A stretch of 64,000 nucleotides of DNA, from NCBI GenBank assembly GCA_025617745.1, contig CM046855.1, positions 17,887,880-17,951,879 on the forward strand, written 5' to 3'. Source of the stretch: Heliocidaris erythrogramma (Eukaryota > Echinodermata > Echinoidea > Camarodonta > Echinometridae). Under the pieces are notes generated by a model. That model had not been told where the DNA came from. It did no database searches and was given only the letters and a program-made list of their open reading frames with translations. Both the position numbers and the translations under genes were made by a program. This document shows, one piece after another, positions 35,701 to 45,897 of the stretch (the first letter of the stretch is position 1; each line of letters starts with the position of its first letter).

Positions 35701-38700
35701 ACTTTGAAGAACATTTACATAAAAAGATCAATAAGGCAAACAGACTAATGAATTTAATCAGACGAACCTTTGTTTATTTAGATAAGGATAATTTTTCACT
35801 CTTGTAAAAATCGCTTGTTCGTCCCCAAATAGAGTACGCTCATGCTGTGTGGAGCCCCCACCTTAAGAAACATATACATGCTTTGGAAAATGTCCAAAGA
35901 AGAGCAACTAGATTAGTCCCAGAGTTAAAGGGGCTGCCTTATGCACAAAGATTGAGGAAGTTGAATATCCCTACCTTAGCTTACAGGAGGGCTGGAGGCG
36001 ATATGATTGAAACATACAAGATTTTTAATAAATACGATTCTGATGTAACCCCAAATCTTGAATTACAATCCAGAGATCAGACAAGAGGACATAGTAAAAA
36101 ATTGTTTATTCCTAGGACCAAAACTCAGAGATACAAAAATTCTTTCTATGTACGAATACGTAAACCATGGAATAATCTTTCCAACGACACCATTACTGCC
36201 CCAAGTGTGCACAGTTTTGAAGTAGCTTTGGATAGGTGCTGGAAAAATGAGCCCATTAAGTACGATTATGAATCGCCTGCACCAGGCAACGATCCAGCCA
36301 TCTTGAAGAGGAAAAAGAACTTGGAACTGAATATAGAGGCCATGACGGCAGTGTGTGTGTACACACTCGATGACCGGTGGCTTATTTCACGAGAAGGCCT
36401 CTAAGTGGTGCTGCCTACAAGTATACAAAGCATGGACCTTTGACTTGGCACAGCCATATACAAGTATACAAAGCATGGACCTTTGAATTGGCACAATCAT
36501 ATACAAGCTTTTAATTCATGTACATGGAAAAGAGTTGGAATTTATTCTGCCTGCGACATGTTGTACCCCAATATACATTGGTCTTATTGTATAAGGCTCA
36601 TAAAGCCACATCTAACCTATGGAATCGAGGTATGGGGACATACATGTACATGTACAAGAGTAGCTTAAAGGGATACTCAACCGCATATTGTGGACGTTTT
36701 AATGCCGCGAGAGGGCACCGTGATCGTTACCTGGTCATGCCGTTGCCCCTCGGGGCGCAAACCTCGGATAGACTGGTCGCCGCACAAACATGTAGCTCCA
36801 GTTGAGCTCGAGCTCTCGTGCGAGATTCGGTCGGCTTCGTGCAGTCGAAATGTAATCCCACTTAGTCCAACGGACTCGTTCGACGCACAAACTTTGTGTA
36901 CGAGTGAATGGGGCTTACGCAATCCTGACTTTCCCCACAGCCGCCCGGTTGCGTATCCCTTTAAATTGTATATTTTGCAGTAAAAAATGGCAACATGTGC
37001 CATCACATTTAGTTACTGGCGAGCTCATACTCGCCCACTATTTCGAGTTGTACATACATGTACATGTATTCAGGGGAAGATGAAGATGGTTTCCAAAAAG
37101 GGAGGGATAGTCCACGAAGTACTGTCAAACCAGAAATTTTTGCGTGCATGAAACTTTTCGTGAGTAGTCGGGATTCGCAAAAGTTCATCCCGCGAAATAA
37201 TCAAATCATAATAAAAACAACATAAAATTATTGCCATTCGCAAAAGTTTCTTGCTACAAAATTGGTTTTCATCGACAATTGGCGAAAGTTTCTGGTTTTA
37301 CAGAAGTTACTTTACAGTAAATTTACTGTGATGTAGAGGACAATTATTACACATAGCTGCTTAACTGTTCAGCTTTAAAGATTCTTATACAGTTAACCTT
37401 GCATTTATAATTCAAAGTCGCATAAGTCAAACTTTCCCTTAGTCAAATCAATTTTTTTGATCAAACTATGCAAAATATGTGTTATTTACATTTCCTAAGT
37501 GTAACTTTACATAAGCGAACTATTTTGGGGTATTCCCAACAGATTCGACTTATGCAAATTTAACTGTATTTCATATTTATTACATCGTTCATAGTCACAA
37601 AGGATGCAAACTTCAAGATGATTATTATATGGAAAGGATGATTATGTTTTCATGTTTTGTTTATTTCATATTCTTTTCTCTTTTTTCACAGCGTAAGAGT
37701 ACTAAAGGGAAGGAAAAGAAGATGAAGAGGAAAGAGGTGAGTAGATTATTTCTAAGATATTTATTCAAAAACAATGAAAAAGTAGTAAACCGGTTGTAAT
37801 GACGAAAAGGCAAATTATCCATTGTGATATTATTGTGATTTGTAATTAATACAATTAATCACTAACTTACAATAACTGGTTGTTACGTTAGGAGGTGCAG
37901 TTGCATGAGTTGATATTAAACTCAAGTTCATAACACTGAGCCTGCTAGTATATGAAAATTGTGTAAAAGTGTGTTTAGCTGCAAATCTAAAATTGAATCT
38001 TTTTCCTTTCTTATTTTACATTTGATTTCCACTCAGGAGCAAGCCAAAATAGCAGCTGCCAAGGTCAAAGTTGATGCAGCAAATAAACTTGATGATCCCA
38101 TGCAGAGCTTAGCACCCTTCAAGAAATATGAAAGAAATGAGTAAGTTATTTACCAAGGTACAGTCATGCTTATAGTCATACTAGGCAGCTTTCTTTACAA
38201 TTTCATTACATACATCGTATGTACAAGGTCCTAGAACTAAAAAAAGTCTCCCACTTGCATTATTCCCAATATCACTTTTCCAACTCTCAGTTTCACTTTC
38301 CTCAAACCAAATGAAAACAATTTATCATGTATTTTATATATTCATATGGATTAAAGGACAATATCCACTGGATAACTACCCCCCCCCCCCCCCCAACAAC
38401 AATATACCCCAGGAGAACTTCCCTCAAGGACAAATAACCTCCGCTTGGTGGACCGAGTGGCAATAGAGTAAACTTTCAAAGGGAGTACTTGTCCAGGAGG
38501 GGGGGGGGGGGGTTATTGCCCGAGGAGCATGGAACGGCTAGTCATGAGATATGGTTCAGATGATACTGCGGTAACATGTAAGGATCTTTCTGTACTTTTA
38601 TTATGGAAGTTCATTCTTGTATTTTTTTAGTCTTGCCCTCACCATTGAATGCAAGAAGGTTACAGACTTAGAGAAGGATGTTACAGACTGGATCTTCAGC

Positions 38701-39831
38701 CTTGTCAAGACTAACATGCAGTCCTTGTGAGTATCGAACTTCTGTGCTGAAAGTCCCATTTATTTCTCCTTGAATCACCATTTCTCTTTTGCATTCTTCA
38801 ATGCACCATCTTTCTCTCTCTCTCTCTCTATCTCTTCTTTTTCTTGTACTCCTTCATCTTCTTCTTCTGCCTCTTCTTCTTCCTCTTCTCCTTCCTCTTC
38901 TCCTTCCTCTTCTCCTTCCTCTTCTCCTTCCTTTTTCTTCTTCTTTTCTCCTTCTTTTCTTCTTTACTCACCCCCTCCCTCACCCTCACCCTCACCCTCC
39001 AGTCCAATCCAATCAGGGTATTTATATAGCGCCAATATCTAGTTGCCTAATCAAAGGCGCTGTTGAGACTGATAAACTACTAAAACGTCTGTTCATGATT
39101 CTACCTGGGAAAGACAACCCCGCCCTCACCCTCGCCCTCGCCCTCACCCTCTCCCTCTCCCTGTACACCCTCTCCCTCTCTGTGCAATGTGTGGTAGCAG
39201 TAATCCTAAAGCTGTAAAGGATTTGGTCCAAAGACCTGCAAGTTTGATTAACTCTGACCTCAGCCCTATTCCAAATGGAATTGGAGCCCATGTAAGCAGG
39301 AAGAATTTGGTGTGCACAGATTTGACACAATTCCCTTGAAAATTGATGTACCTTGTTTTTAAACCAGAAGCCAGATATATACAATTAATATTATAAATTT
39401 ACTATCTTCATTTGTGCCATACATGGTTGCTTGCTAAAATAACTGTAGTGACTTCTTTGTTTATCAGATATGAATCAAATGACTGGGGATGGAAGGAACG
39501 AGAGAAGAAAGAGGAGTTGATGGATGAACAAGCCCGTTATCTGATCGCGAAGACTGCAGATGGTCAGCAGGTTGGGTTCTGCCATTTCAGATTTGATCTG
39601 GACTTTGATGATGAAGTTATCTATTGGTAAATTCAATTTTCAACTTTTTTTTGTTCTTTCTTTTGTTCTTTCTTTTATCATTGTTTTGTTTTTGGTTTGT
39701 TTGTTTGTTGTTGTTGTTTTTTCGGGGGAGGGGGGGGGGGGGGGAGGGTTCTCTCAAAATCCATATTGCTCCTTCATCATTATTGTATCCCCCGGCAGTA
39801 TGCCGGAGGATACTTTGGATTCAGCAGCGTT

Positions 39832-39877
<46 letters not shown>

Positions 39878-42800
39878 GTCACATTCTTGTGTGCGCTCTA
39901 GCGGTCACATTTCTCGACGAATTTTTTTCAGACTTCCTGTGGACGTGTATCTTGGTAAAATCTGGACCCCTATAGTTTCTGGTGATGCTGCCCCCAGTGT
40001 TCCGTCTTTTATAGGGTAAAAGGCCATATTTTTGGGGATAGTTTGTGTGCGCTCTAGCGGTCACATTTCTCAACGGATTTTGTTCAAATTTTGTATGAAG
40101 GTGTCTCTTGGTAAAATCTGGAACCCTATAGATTTTGGTGATGCTGCCCCCAGTGTTCCGTCTTTTATAGGGTCAAAGGTCATATTTTGATAGATGTCTT
40201 GTGTGTACTCTTGTGTGCGCTCTGGCGGTCACATTTCTCAACGGATTTCGTTCAAATTTTGCATGAAGGTGTCTCTTGGTGTAATATAAAAACCTATAGT
40301 GTTTGGTGATGCTGCCACCAGTGTTCCGTCTTTTATAGGGTCAAAGGTCATACTTCAGGTTATGGCGTGAGCGCACTCTGCAGGCCACATTTCTCAACGG
40401 ATTTTGTTCAAATTTTGTATGGAGATGTATCTTGGTATAATCTACACATATTTAATTTTTGGTGATGCTGCCCTCATTGTTCCGTCCTTTATAGGGTCAA
40501 AGGTCATTTTTCCATTTCTTGCACTCTTACTTCTGCATTTCTCGACGGATTTCGTTCAAATTTTGCATGAAGGTGTCCCTTGGTGTAATCTAAAAATCTG
40601 TACTTTTTGGTGATGCTGCCACCAGTGTCCCGTCTTTTATAGGGTCAAAGGTCATACTTCAAGGGATGGCGTGAGTTCACTCTGCAGGCCACATTTCTTG
40701 ATGGATTTCTTTCAAATTTTGTATGGAGATGTATCTTGGTATAATCTACACATCTTTACTGTTTGGTGATGCTGCCCTCATTGTTCCGTCCTTTATAGGG
40801 TCAAAGCTCATTTGTCCCTTTTGTGCACTTTTACTTCTGCATTTCTTGACTGATTTCATTCAAATTTTGTATGGAGATGTATCTTGGTATAATCTACACA
40901 TATTTAATTTTTGGTGATGCTGCCCTCATTATTCCGTCCTTTATAGGGTCAAAGGTCATTTTTCCATTTCTTGCACTCTTACTTCTGCATTTCTTGACGG
41001 ATTTCGTTCAAATTTCGCATGAAGGTGTTTCTTGGTGTAATCTAAAAACCTATAGTTTTTGGTGATGCTGCCACCAGTGTTCCGTCTTTTATAGGGTCAA
41101 AGGTCATACTTCAGGGAATGGCGTGAGTGCACTCTGCAGGCCACATTTCTTGATGGATTTCTTTCAAATTCTGTATGGAGATGTATCTTGGTATAATCTA
41201 CACATCTTTACTGTTTGGTGATGCTGCCCTCATTGTTCCGTCCTTTATAGGGTCAAAGCTCATTTGTCCCTTTTATGCACTCTTCTGCATTTCTTGACGG
41301 ATTTCATTCAAATTTTGTATGAAGATGTATCTTGGTATAATCTACACATATTTAATTTTTGGTGATGCTGCCCTCATTGTTCCGTCCTTTATAGGGTCAA
41401 AGGTCATTTTTCCATTTCTTGCACTCTTCTGCATTTCTTGACGGATTTCGTTCAAATTTTGCATGAAGGTGTCTCTTGGTGTAATCTAAAAACCTATAGT
41501 TTTTGGTGATGCTGCCACCAGTGTTCCGTCTTTTATAGGGTCAAAGGTCATACTTCAGGGCATGGCGTGAGTGCACTCTCCAGGCCACATTTCTTGATGG
41601 ATTTCTTTCAAATTTTGTATGGAGATGTATCTTGGTATATCTCTCAACACATTTCTTTCAAATTTTATATGAAGATGTGTCTTAGTGAAACCTACACATC
41701 TAATTTCTACACCATCCTTTTGTTTGAGGGAGGGGATGGGGGAGGGTCTTTGTCCCTCCTTCAAATCGCTGCCAGTGCCGGGGGATACATTTAGCATTGC
41801 GCGGCCCCAGCAATGCACATTTCTAGTTTGCCTTGGTATTGTTCCGGAAGCATCGTTTTGTCTGCAATTGAAATTGGGAAGAGAGAAAAAAAAGATTGAA
41901 TTCACTTAACCCTAAAATTGCACATGTAGCAGTTGATGATGTATAACAAGTGTACAAGTGCACACAAAGTGTTTAAGCGGTCAATAAATTTGTTAACTGA
42001 TGTAATAATGAGTTCAGCTTTTATACATTATGCATTGACTCAGTAGTACTAACAAGGGTCATAGGGCAGATGACCCTCTGAGAGTTACCAGCATGAATTC
42101 CTGTATTATATTTTAACAATTATTTCATAATTAGTTTCAGCATGACCTCTTTGTATTCTACTCTACCCTAATAATAAAGAACCCGAATCGTAAAAATAAT
42201 GTGGAACCCTTCGCATGCTTAGGGATACACACTTTTACAAGTGAAATCAGTGTTATGATTTATGGTTTATTAGTTTGTTATGTTTTGACCATACAGCTAT
42301 GAGATTCAGCTGACACCTGATGTGAGGAGAAAGGGCCTTGGCAAATTTCTTATGCAGATCTTAGAGCTTCTAGCCTTCAGGTAACCCAATAAACACTCAC
42401 ATATTCTGCTAATAATATAGTATTACGTATTTTAGCATCTACTTTTGCAAATAAAAACATGGAATTCCTTTCTGTTGTACTTATGTGATAATATGATAAT
42501 GTGTAATATCAAGGGATATTCTGAAAAAAAATGTATACTTAAAGTTGTATGAAAGCTATGGTTTATTGCCTGTCACAATATGTTTAATTTGTAACTCAAA
42601 ATCTATGTATTTAGTTTTCATATTTGATGTTTTATGTTTGATGTGTGTAATATTTCAGTGAGAGTTTGATATATGCAAATCTATATTTTTTTTCTGTAGA
42701 GAGTAGATCCTAATTTTTAGAAATGTTACTATGAAGTCTTTTTTTTAACCATCTTAGGACTGAGATGAAGAAGGTGATGGTCACAGTTTTCAAGAACAAC

Positions 42801-43653
42801 ATGGTTGCCACAAACTTCTTCAAGAAAGTCCTGAAGTAAGTATTTATTTTATGAGAAAGAGGCTTTAAAAATGAATAAACTTTGTGCCTTATTCTTTGCT
42901 TTCAAATAGAAATTGATATCAAATATCTTACCATACAATGTAAAAGGAAATTATTCTGACCATGAAGCTACATGTTCTGACACAGGTAGAATTATGAAAC
43001 ATCAATTATTTATTTACTTCAGTATGAAAGTCATTTAAATGTTTTTCTTTTTCCCCCTAAATGTCATCACACTGTATGCAGATGTGTGCTCCTCTAAGTG
43101 GCTATTTTTCTTGCACCTATGACAAAATATAATTTACATTCAGTAAACCATACAAAAAAGAAATTCACATAATACAACAAAAAGATCGCCAACTTCTTCT
43201 AGTATTTTATCATGACATGACATGTTTCCATTTCAAAGAGTTTAATGCTGATTTTCCTTTGTAATTTTCTCATTTATGAAGGCCATTGTGCTTTGCAGTG
43301 GAAGTGAAATTGATCTGCGTACAAGTGATTTCCTGGTAATTTCATGTATTACATTTATGTATACTTTATAACACTCCAGATCACAAGATGTTGCAGTAGA
43401 CTACACCCTGATGGGTTAAAAAGTCATGATTACCGTCATTTTTGGCATGTGAAATTACATGTATTTTCTTATCACCCGCTCTAATACTAGATACGAGATA
43501 GATGAAACATCTCCCAGCCTGTATGACCCAATGAACGATGATGAGTACTGCTATGAGATCATGAGCAAAGCTGTCAAGGCCAAGAAAACAGCCCCAGCAG
43601 CAGCCAAGCCGAAAGTCCAACCAGTTAATGGACATGAGGTCTTATGTAATTAA
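32697..43653 (+). CDS. NAA40: NAA40 (NatD), histone H4/H2A N-terminal acetyltransferase
   Basis: GNAT-fold enzyme that transfers acetyl from acetyl-CoA to the N-terminal Ser of histones H4 and H2A. Coding exons: 32697-32702, 37692-37736, 38037-38140, 38631-38726, 39468-39626, 42297-42380, 42758-42835, 43491-43653. Phases agree and give 244 residues, against about 237 in human. The acetyl-CoA loop RRKGLGKF (consensus R/Q-x-x-G-x-G/A), the conserved DEVIYCYEIQL strand and the NatD-specific N-terminal extension are present. The Cys/His-rich tail of the vertebrate protein is replaced by a Lys/Ala/Pro-rich one. Introns 1 and 5 are swollen by mobile elements. Identification is by recalled family sequence. 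Confidence 0.95.
32740..33219 (+). repeat. Tandem triplication of an intron/LINE junction
   Basis: Three successive units begin 'aaggaaactggaatttagaaac' and run into 'gtggtgaattcaa...ttcgtgatgcttttct', a piece of the LINE endonuclease region. Units start at about 32750, 32949 and 33134. The first two stop after 'aaggtttaga' and pass into A-rich sequence. The third continues, after a MITE insertion, into the full LINE at 33910. Confidence 0.75.
33220..33909. mobile_element. hAT-like MITE (690 bp) inside the LINE
   Basis: Ends CACTCACGGGTACATT and, inverted, CACTCATAGCTACATT, flanked by a perfect 8-bp duplication ttcgtgat (33212-33219 and 33910-33917). It splits the LINE, so it inserted later. 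The roughly 110-120-codon frames on both strands recur in all copies and are not judged to be genes. Confidence 0.88.
33910..36404 (+). pseudogene. Degraded non-LTR retrotransposon (CR1/jockey-type) pol
   Basis: Remains of an endonuclease/reverse-transcriptase protein. The endonuclease end ([17 protein letters not shown]...ILDLIFTN) is at 33910-34055. RT motifs follow: [12 protein letters not shown] near 34780, [13 protein letters not shown] at 35169, [10 protein letters not shown] at 35343 and the catalytic FADD at 35436-35447. The post-RT region (from 35808 on) is in the same frame after an in-frame TAA at 35805-35807. Frameshifts near 34045, 34420, 34670 and 34990 break the rest. It sits sense in NAA40 intron 1 and is not active. 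Clade assignment rests on motif style only. Confidence 0.88.
36669..36960. mobile_element. TTAA-flanked MITE (292 bp)
   Basis: Ends AGGGATACTCAACCGCA and, inverted, AGGGATACGCAACCGG, with TTAA at 36665-36668 and 36961-36964. It is GC-rich, unlike its flanks. Frames of about 100 codons on both strands look like composition artefacts. Confidence 0.78.
37120..37303. mobile_element. Short inverted-repeat MITE
   Basis: Left end ACTGTCAAACCAGAAA and right end, inverted, CTGTAAAACCAGAAA. Interior contains repeated 'cgcaaaagtt' motifs. No coding capacity. Confidence 0.6.
37388..37568. mobile_element. Short inverted-repeat MITE
   Basis: TACAGTTAACCTTGCAT at the left and, inverted, TACAGTTAAATTTGCAT at the right. 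About 180 bp, noncoding, in NAA40 intron 1. Confidence 0.6.
37692..37736 (+). CDS. NAA40: NAA40 coding exon 2
   Basis: Fifteen codons [15 protein letters not shown] between TTTTTTCACAG and GTGAGT. This is the basic N-terminal segment conserved in NatD. Confidence 0.92.
38037..38140 (+). CDS. NAA40: NAA40 coding exon 3
   Basis: Encodes [20 protein letters not shown] then [14 protein letters not shown], the helical extension that wraps the catalytic domain in this family. Acceptor CCACTCAG, donor GTAAGT. Confidence 0.93.
38631..38726 (+). CDS. NAA40: NAA40 coding exon 4
   Basis: Encodes (D)[19 protein letters not shown] then [12 protein letters not shown]. Acceptor TTTTTTTAG, donor GTGAGT. 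Confidence 0.93.
38810..39190 (+). repeat. Pyrimidine-rich microsatellite with SINE fragment
   Basis: CT, CTT and CCTCAC-type runs in NAA40 intron 4. An inverted SINE-tail-like piece ('tttatatagcgcc') lies at about 39005-39070. Long frames here on both strands are compositional. Confidence 0.8.
39468..39626 (+). CDS. NAA40: NAA40 coding exon 5
   Basis: Encodes [40 protein letters not shown] and [12 protein letters not shown], the core beta strands of the GNAT fold. Acceptor TTATCAG, donor GTAAAT. Confidence 0.95.
39784..41789 (+). mobile_element. Element of ~150-bp units with DR1 motifs (copy 1, 2.0 kb)
   Basis: Inverted ends TGTATCCCCCGGCA and TGCCGGGGGATACA enclose a CGC microsatellite (39833-39878) and about ten diverged ~150-bp units. 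The units contain 'gacggatttcgttcaaattt', 'ttggtgatgctgcc' and 'gttccgtcttttatag'. Eight units carry the exact 13-mer GGGTCAAAGGTCA, starting at 40170, 40338, 40494, 40642, 40946, 41094, 41394 and 41538. It lies in NAA40 intron 5; a second copy is in SEL1L. No transposase is visible. Confidence 0.85.
42297..42380 (+). CDS. NAA40: NAA40 coding exon 6
   Basis: Encodes [20 protein letters not shown] then ILELLAF, including the acetyl-CoA pyrophosphate loop RRKGLG. Acceptor CCATACAG, donor GTAACC. Confidence 0.95.
42758..42835 (+). CDS. NAA40: NAA40 coding exon 7
   Basis: Encodes (R)[19 protein letters not shown] then FFKKVL, matching the vertebrate MKKVMLTVFKHN block. Acceptor CATCTTAG, donor GTAAGT. 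Confidence 0.95.
43491..43653 (+). CDS. NAA40: NAA40 coding exon 8 (terminal)
   Basis: Encodes [20 protein letters not shown] then [20 protein letters not shown] and a short tail ending ...NGHEVLCN, with TAA at 43651-43653. The acidic YEID-SPS motif is conserved; the tail is lineage-specific. Confidence 0.93.
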
Positions 43654-43945
43654 AATGTGTATATAGAGAATTATGTTATGTCCTACACTCTTTGTCCGGT
43701 ATTCATAAAAGTGTACTAACTTACTATAGTCCCATGGCTGAATGGTTAGAGTCCTCTCTGAGGGACTTGGTAATGAGGATTAATGCCTTACCAAAGGGTA
43801 CTAGTGCATCCACTTGGTTCAAACCCGGGTCCTCCAGTTACGAGACCACTGAGCCATCGCCTTAAGTCCAACCAGTTAATGGACATGAGGTCTTCCTTAA
43901 ACTGTAAATAGAGAGTTGTGTTGTGATGGCCTCCACTGATTTATG
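43611..43945 (+). repeat. NAA40: Partial duplication of the NAA40 last exon
   Basis: The 'agtccaaccagttaatggac...aggtctt' stretch of the terminal exon (43614-43646) and the 3' UTR beyond it recur from about 43865. The tRNA-like piece at 43733-43860 lies between. The second copy diverges just after 'ggtctt' and would end in FLKL plus stop instead of LCN. A further weaker copy of the downstream sequence is near 44890-44935. Confidence 0.65.
43733..43860 (+). mobile_element. tRNA-like fragment in the NAA40 3' region
   Basis: A-box-like TGGCTGAATGGTTAGA and B-box-like GGTTCAAACCC are about 80 bases apart, too far for an intact tRNA. Probably the head of a decayed tRNA-derived SINE. Confidence 0.4.
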
Positions 43946-44446
43946 GAGCACCAAGTGTAATCCTCTTCACCTCGTGAAAATTACCGTAATCCTACAAATA
44001 CACAAATTGAATATCATGTCATTACAAAATCAATTCCTCATTTTTCGTTTCATTAATTTATTGTTTCGTTCATTCCTTTTGTTCAAGAATTAGAGTAATA
44101 CATTAAGAATAAAAACCTTGACACTCTGCACTCCTTAAATCAATGGACAAGTTAAATCAGGTTTCACTTTAGTCTGCTTTAATGAATACGGGCCAATGTA
44201 TATTGTGTATTTGTATGCAAGACTTTCTGGATGTCAAGTTGTTTTCTTAGATTATGCTCATAAGTTATTAAGTTATTTACATGTATGCTGGAAGCACAAT
44301 GTGATGCTGTAGACCTTTGCTGAATTCCAGGCATTTTCCATCAAACAAGTTAAATGAATCTATGTACATATGACTTTGACAGGAAGAATATGCGTATAAT
44401 CTCCTTGAAAAAATCAGGTTAGCAAAATGATCATATTAATTACTAT

Positions 44447-44789
44447 ATACGCCATATATTTCACAGCGTTTTTATTTCTGCGAATTTCGCGAGTGGGTCG
44501 CAAATTTAACAACACGCTAAAATATTGCCAAAATTCATAAACAGTAGGTGTGCATCTAGCCTGTGCATCTGTACACAGCTGGCCAGCTGTAATAGCAATA
44601 CTGGTAGCAGCGTGGCTGTATGCATGCAAACTGTAGAAGCTTACTAACGTCACCACTTCACTTTGTGAAAGTGCATCATCGTTGCTGTTTGTAGTTTTCA
44701 GAATTTTCCGATCACAAATTTAACCACTCGCGAAATAGCCTAGTTGGTCCAATTCGCTAAAAATTATGTCCGTGAAATATATGGCGTAT
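44447..44789. mobile_element. Inverted-repeat MITE (343 bp)
   Basis: Ends ATACGCCATATATTTCAC and the exact inverse. Subterminal 'tcgcgaa/ttcgcga' motifs occur on both sides. Noncoding. Confidence 0.75.
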
Positions 44790-45149
44790 CAGTAGTTTCA
44801 GTATTGACCTGTGTTATTCATAATAGTCTGTTCTGGCAATACTATTTTTAGGCCAGGTTTAAATCCAGCCGAAGTGCATAGATTTAGTCCTCTGATTTAT
44901 GGAGTGCCAAATGTAAATCTCTTCAAATTAAATAAGGTTTAACACAGGCTGCTTTCAAGAGTATGTGTCATAGTCTTTTTTACCTGTGGATCCAGAGCAA
45001 AATGTACAAATACCACAAACATAATTGTGATATTTGAATTTATCATATCATTTATCTTCCTGCACAGTACAATATGCCTATTTTCAGAGTATATAAGTTG
45101 TCTTGAAATTTCATTTTGAATAATATTTACTACAAATTCCATTTTGCTT

Positions 45150-45673
45150 TTAAGTCCACCCAGGTATTAATTTAATTTGAATAAAAGAAGAAAATGACGA
45201 AAACAGATCAGTGAAATTTTGAGCAAAATCCGGTAAGAAATAAGAAAGTTATACATTTTTGAAGTTTTAATCAATCAAACACAAATTGGCACCTCAGTGA
45301 CGTATCATGTGAGCTCGTTTCTCAATTGCTCAGTACAGAAAATCTCATAAATTTTCATTTTCTTAGCTTTTGATGGAGGAAATAGACTTGTTTCATACAG
45401 GTTTTGTGTAAAAACATATGAGCAGTGATTATAATCTAAGGTGCAAATATGATTAAAAATTTTCTTGAGAGAAAATGGAAATTAATGATTTTGGGGGTAG
45501 GAGAGGAGCTCGTAAGATATGTCACAAAGTTGCCAATTAGTGTTTAATTACAACTTCAAAAGTTCATAGCTTTCTTATTTCTTACTTCTTTGCTCAAACC
45601 TTCACTGATCTGTTTAATTTTTTCTGCTTCTTTTAAAAATCAACTTGTAATCAGGGTGGACTCTCCCTTTAAG
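45150..45673. mobile_element. Fold-back MITE, same family as 3190-3674
   Basis: Left end AAGTCCACCC and right end, inverted, AGTCCACCCTGATTACAAG. Inner blocks such as 'caaattggcacctcagtgacg' face their inverses. Both outer ends read TTTAA or TTAA, suggesting a TTAA-targeting family. Confidence 0.65.
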
Positions 45674-45897
45674 CATCAAGAATTCACTTGTATGTCAGAT
45701 ACATGTATCATGTCGAAAAGTATATCACAACGTTCATAGCTTTCTTATTTCTTTGCTTAAACCTTCACTGATCTATTTCTTTAATTTTCTGCTTCTTTTA
45801 ATAATCAACTTGTAATCAGGGTTGACTTTCCCTTTAAGCATCAAGAATTCACTTGTATGTCAGATACATGTATCATGTCGAGTAGTATATCACATGG
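45560..45897 (+). repeat. Tandem duplication of about 170 bp
   Basis: The segment 'gttcatagctttcttatttc...ccctttaagcatcaag...atgtatcatgtcga' occurs twice, about 45560-45717 and 45730-45885. It begins inside the MITE end and extends into flanking sequence, so it is a secondary local duplication. Confidence 0.75.

Noticed and set aside
33910..36404. Intact, active LINE
   Set aside because: An in-frame stop at 35805 and several frameshifts break the protein, and a MITE splits the 5' part.
36677..37006. About 100-codon frames on both strands
   Set aside because: They coincide with a GC-rich TTAA-flanked MITE and overlap each other; no domain.
38770..39384. Long Ser/Leu-rich and Arg-rich frames around the CT microsatellite
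   Set aside because: Translation of simple repeats in several frames; no splice link and no conservation expected.
39560..40019. 113-131-codon frames with poly-Arg or poly-Ala
   Set aside because: Produced by the CGC microsatellite and G runs inside a transposable element.
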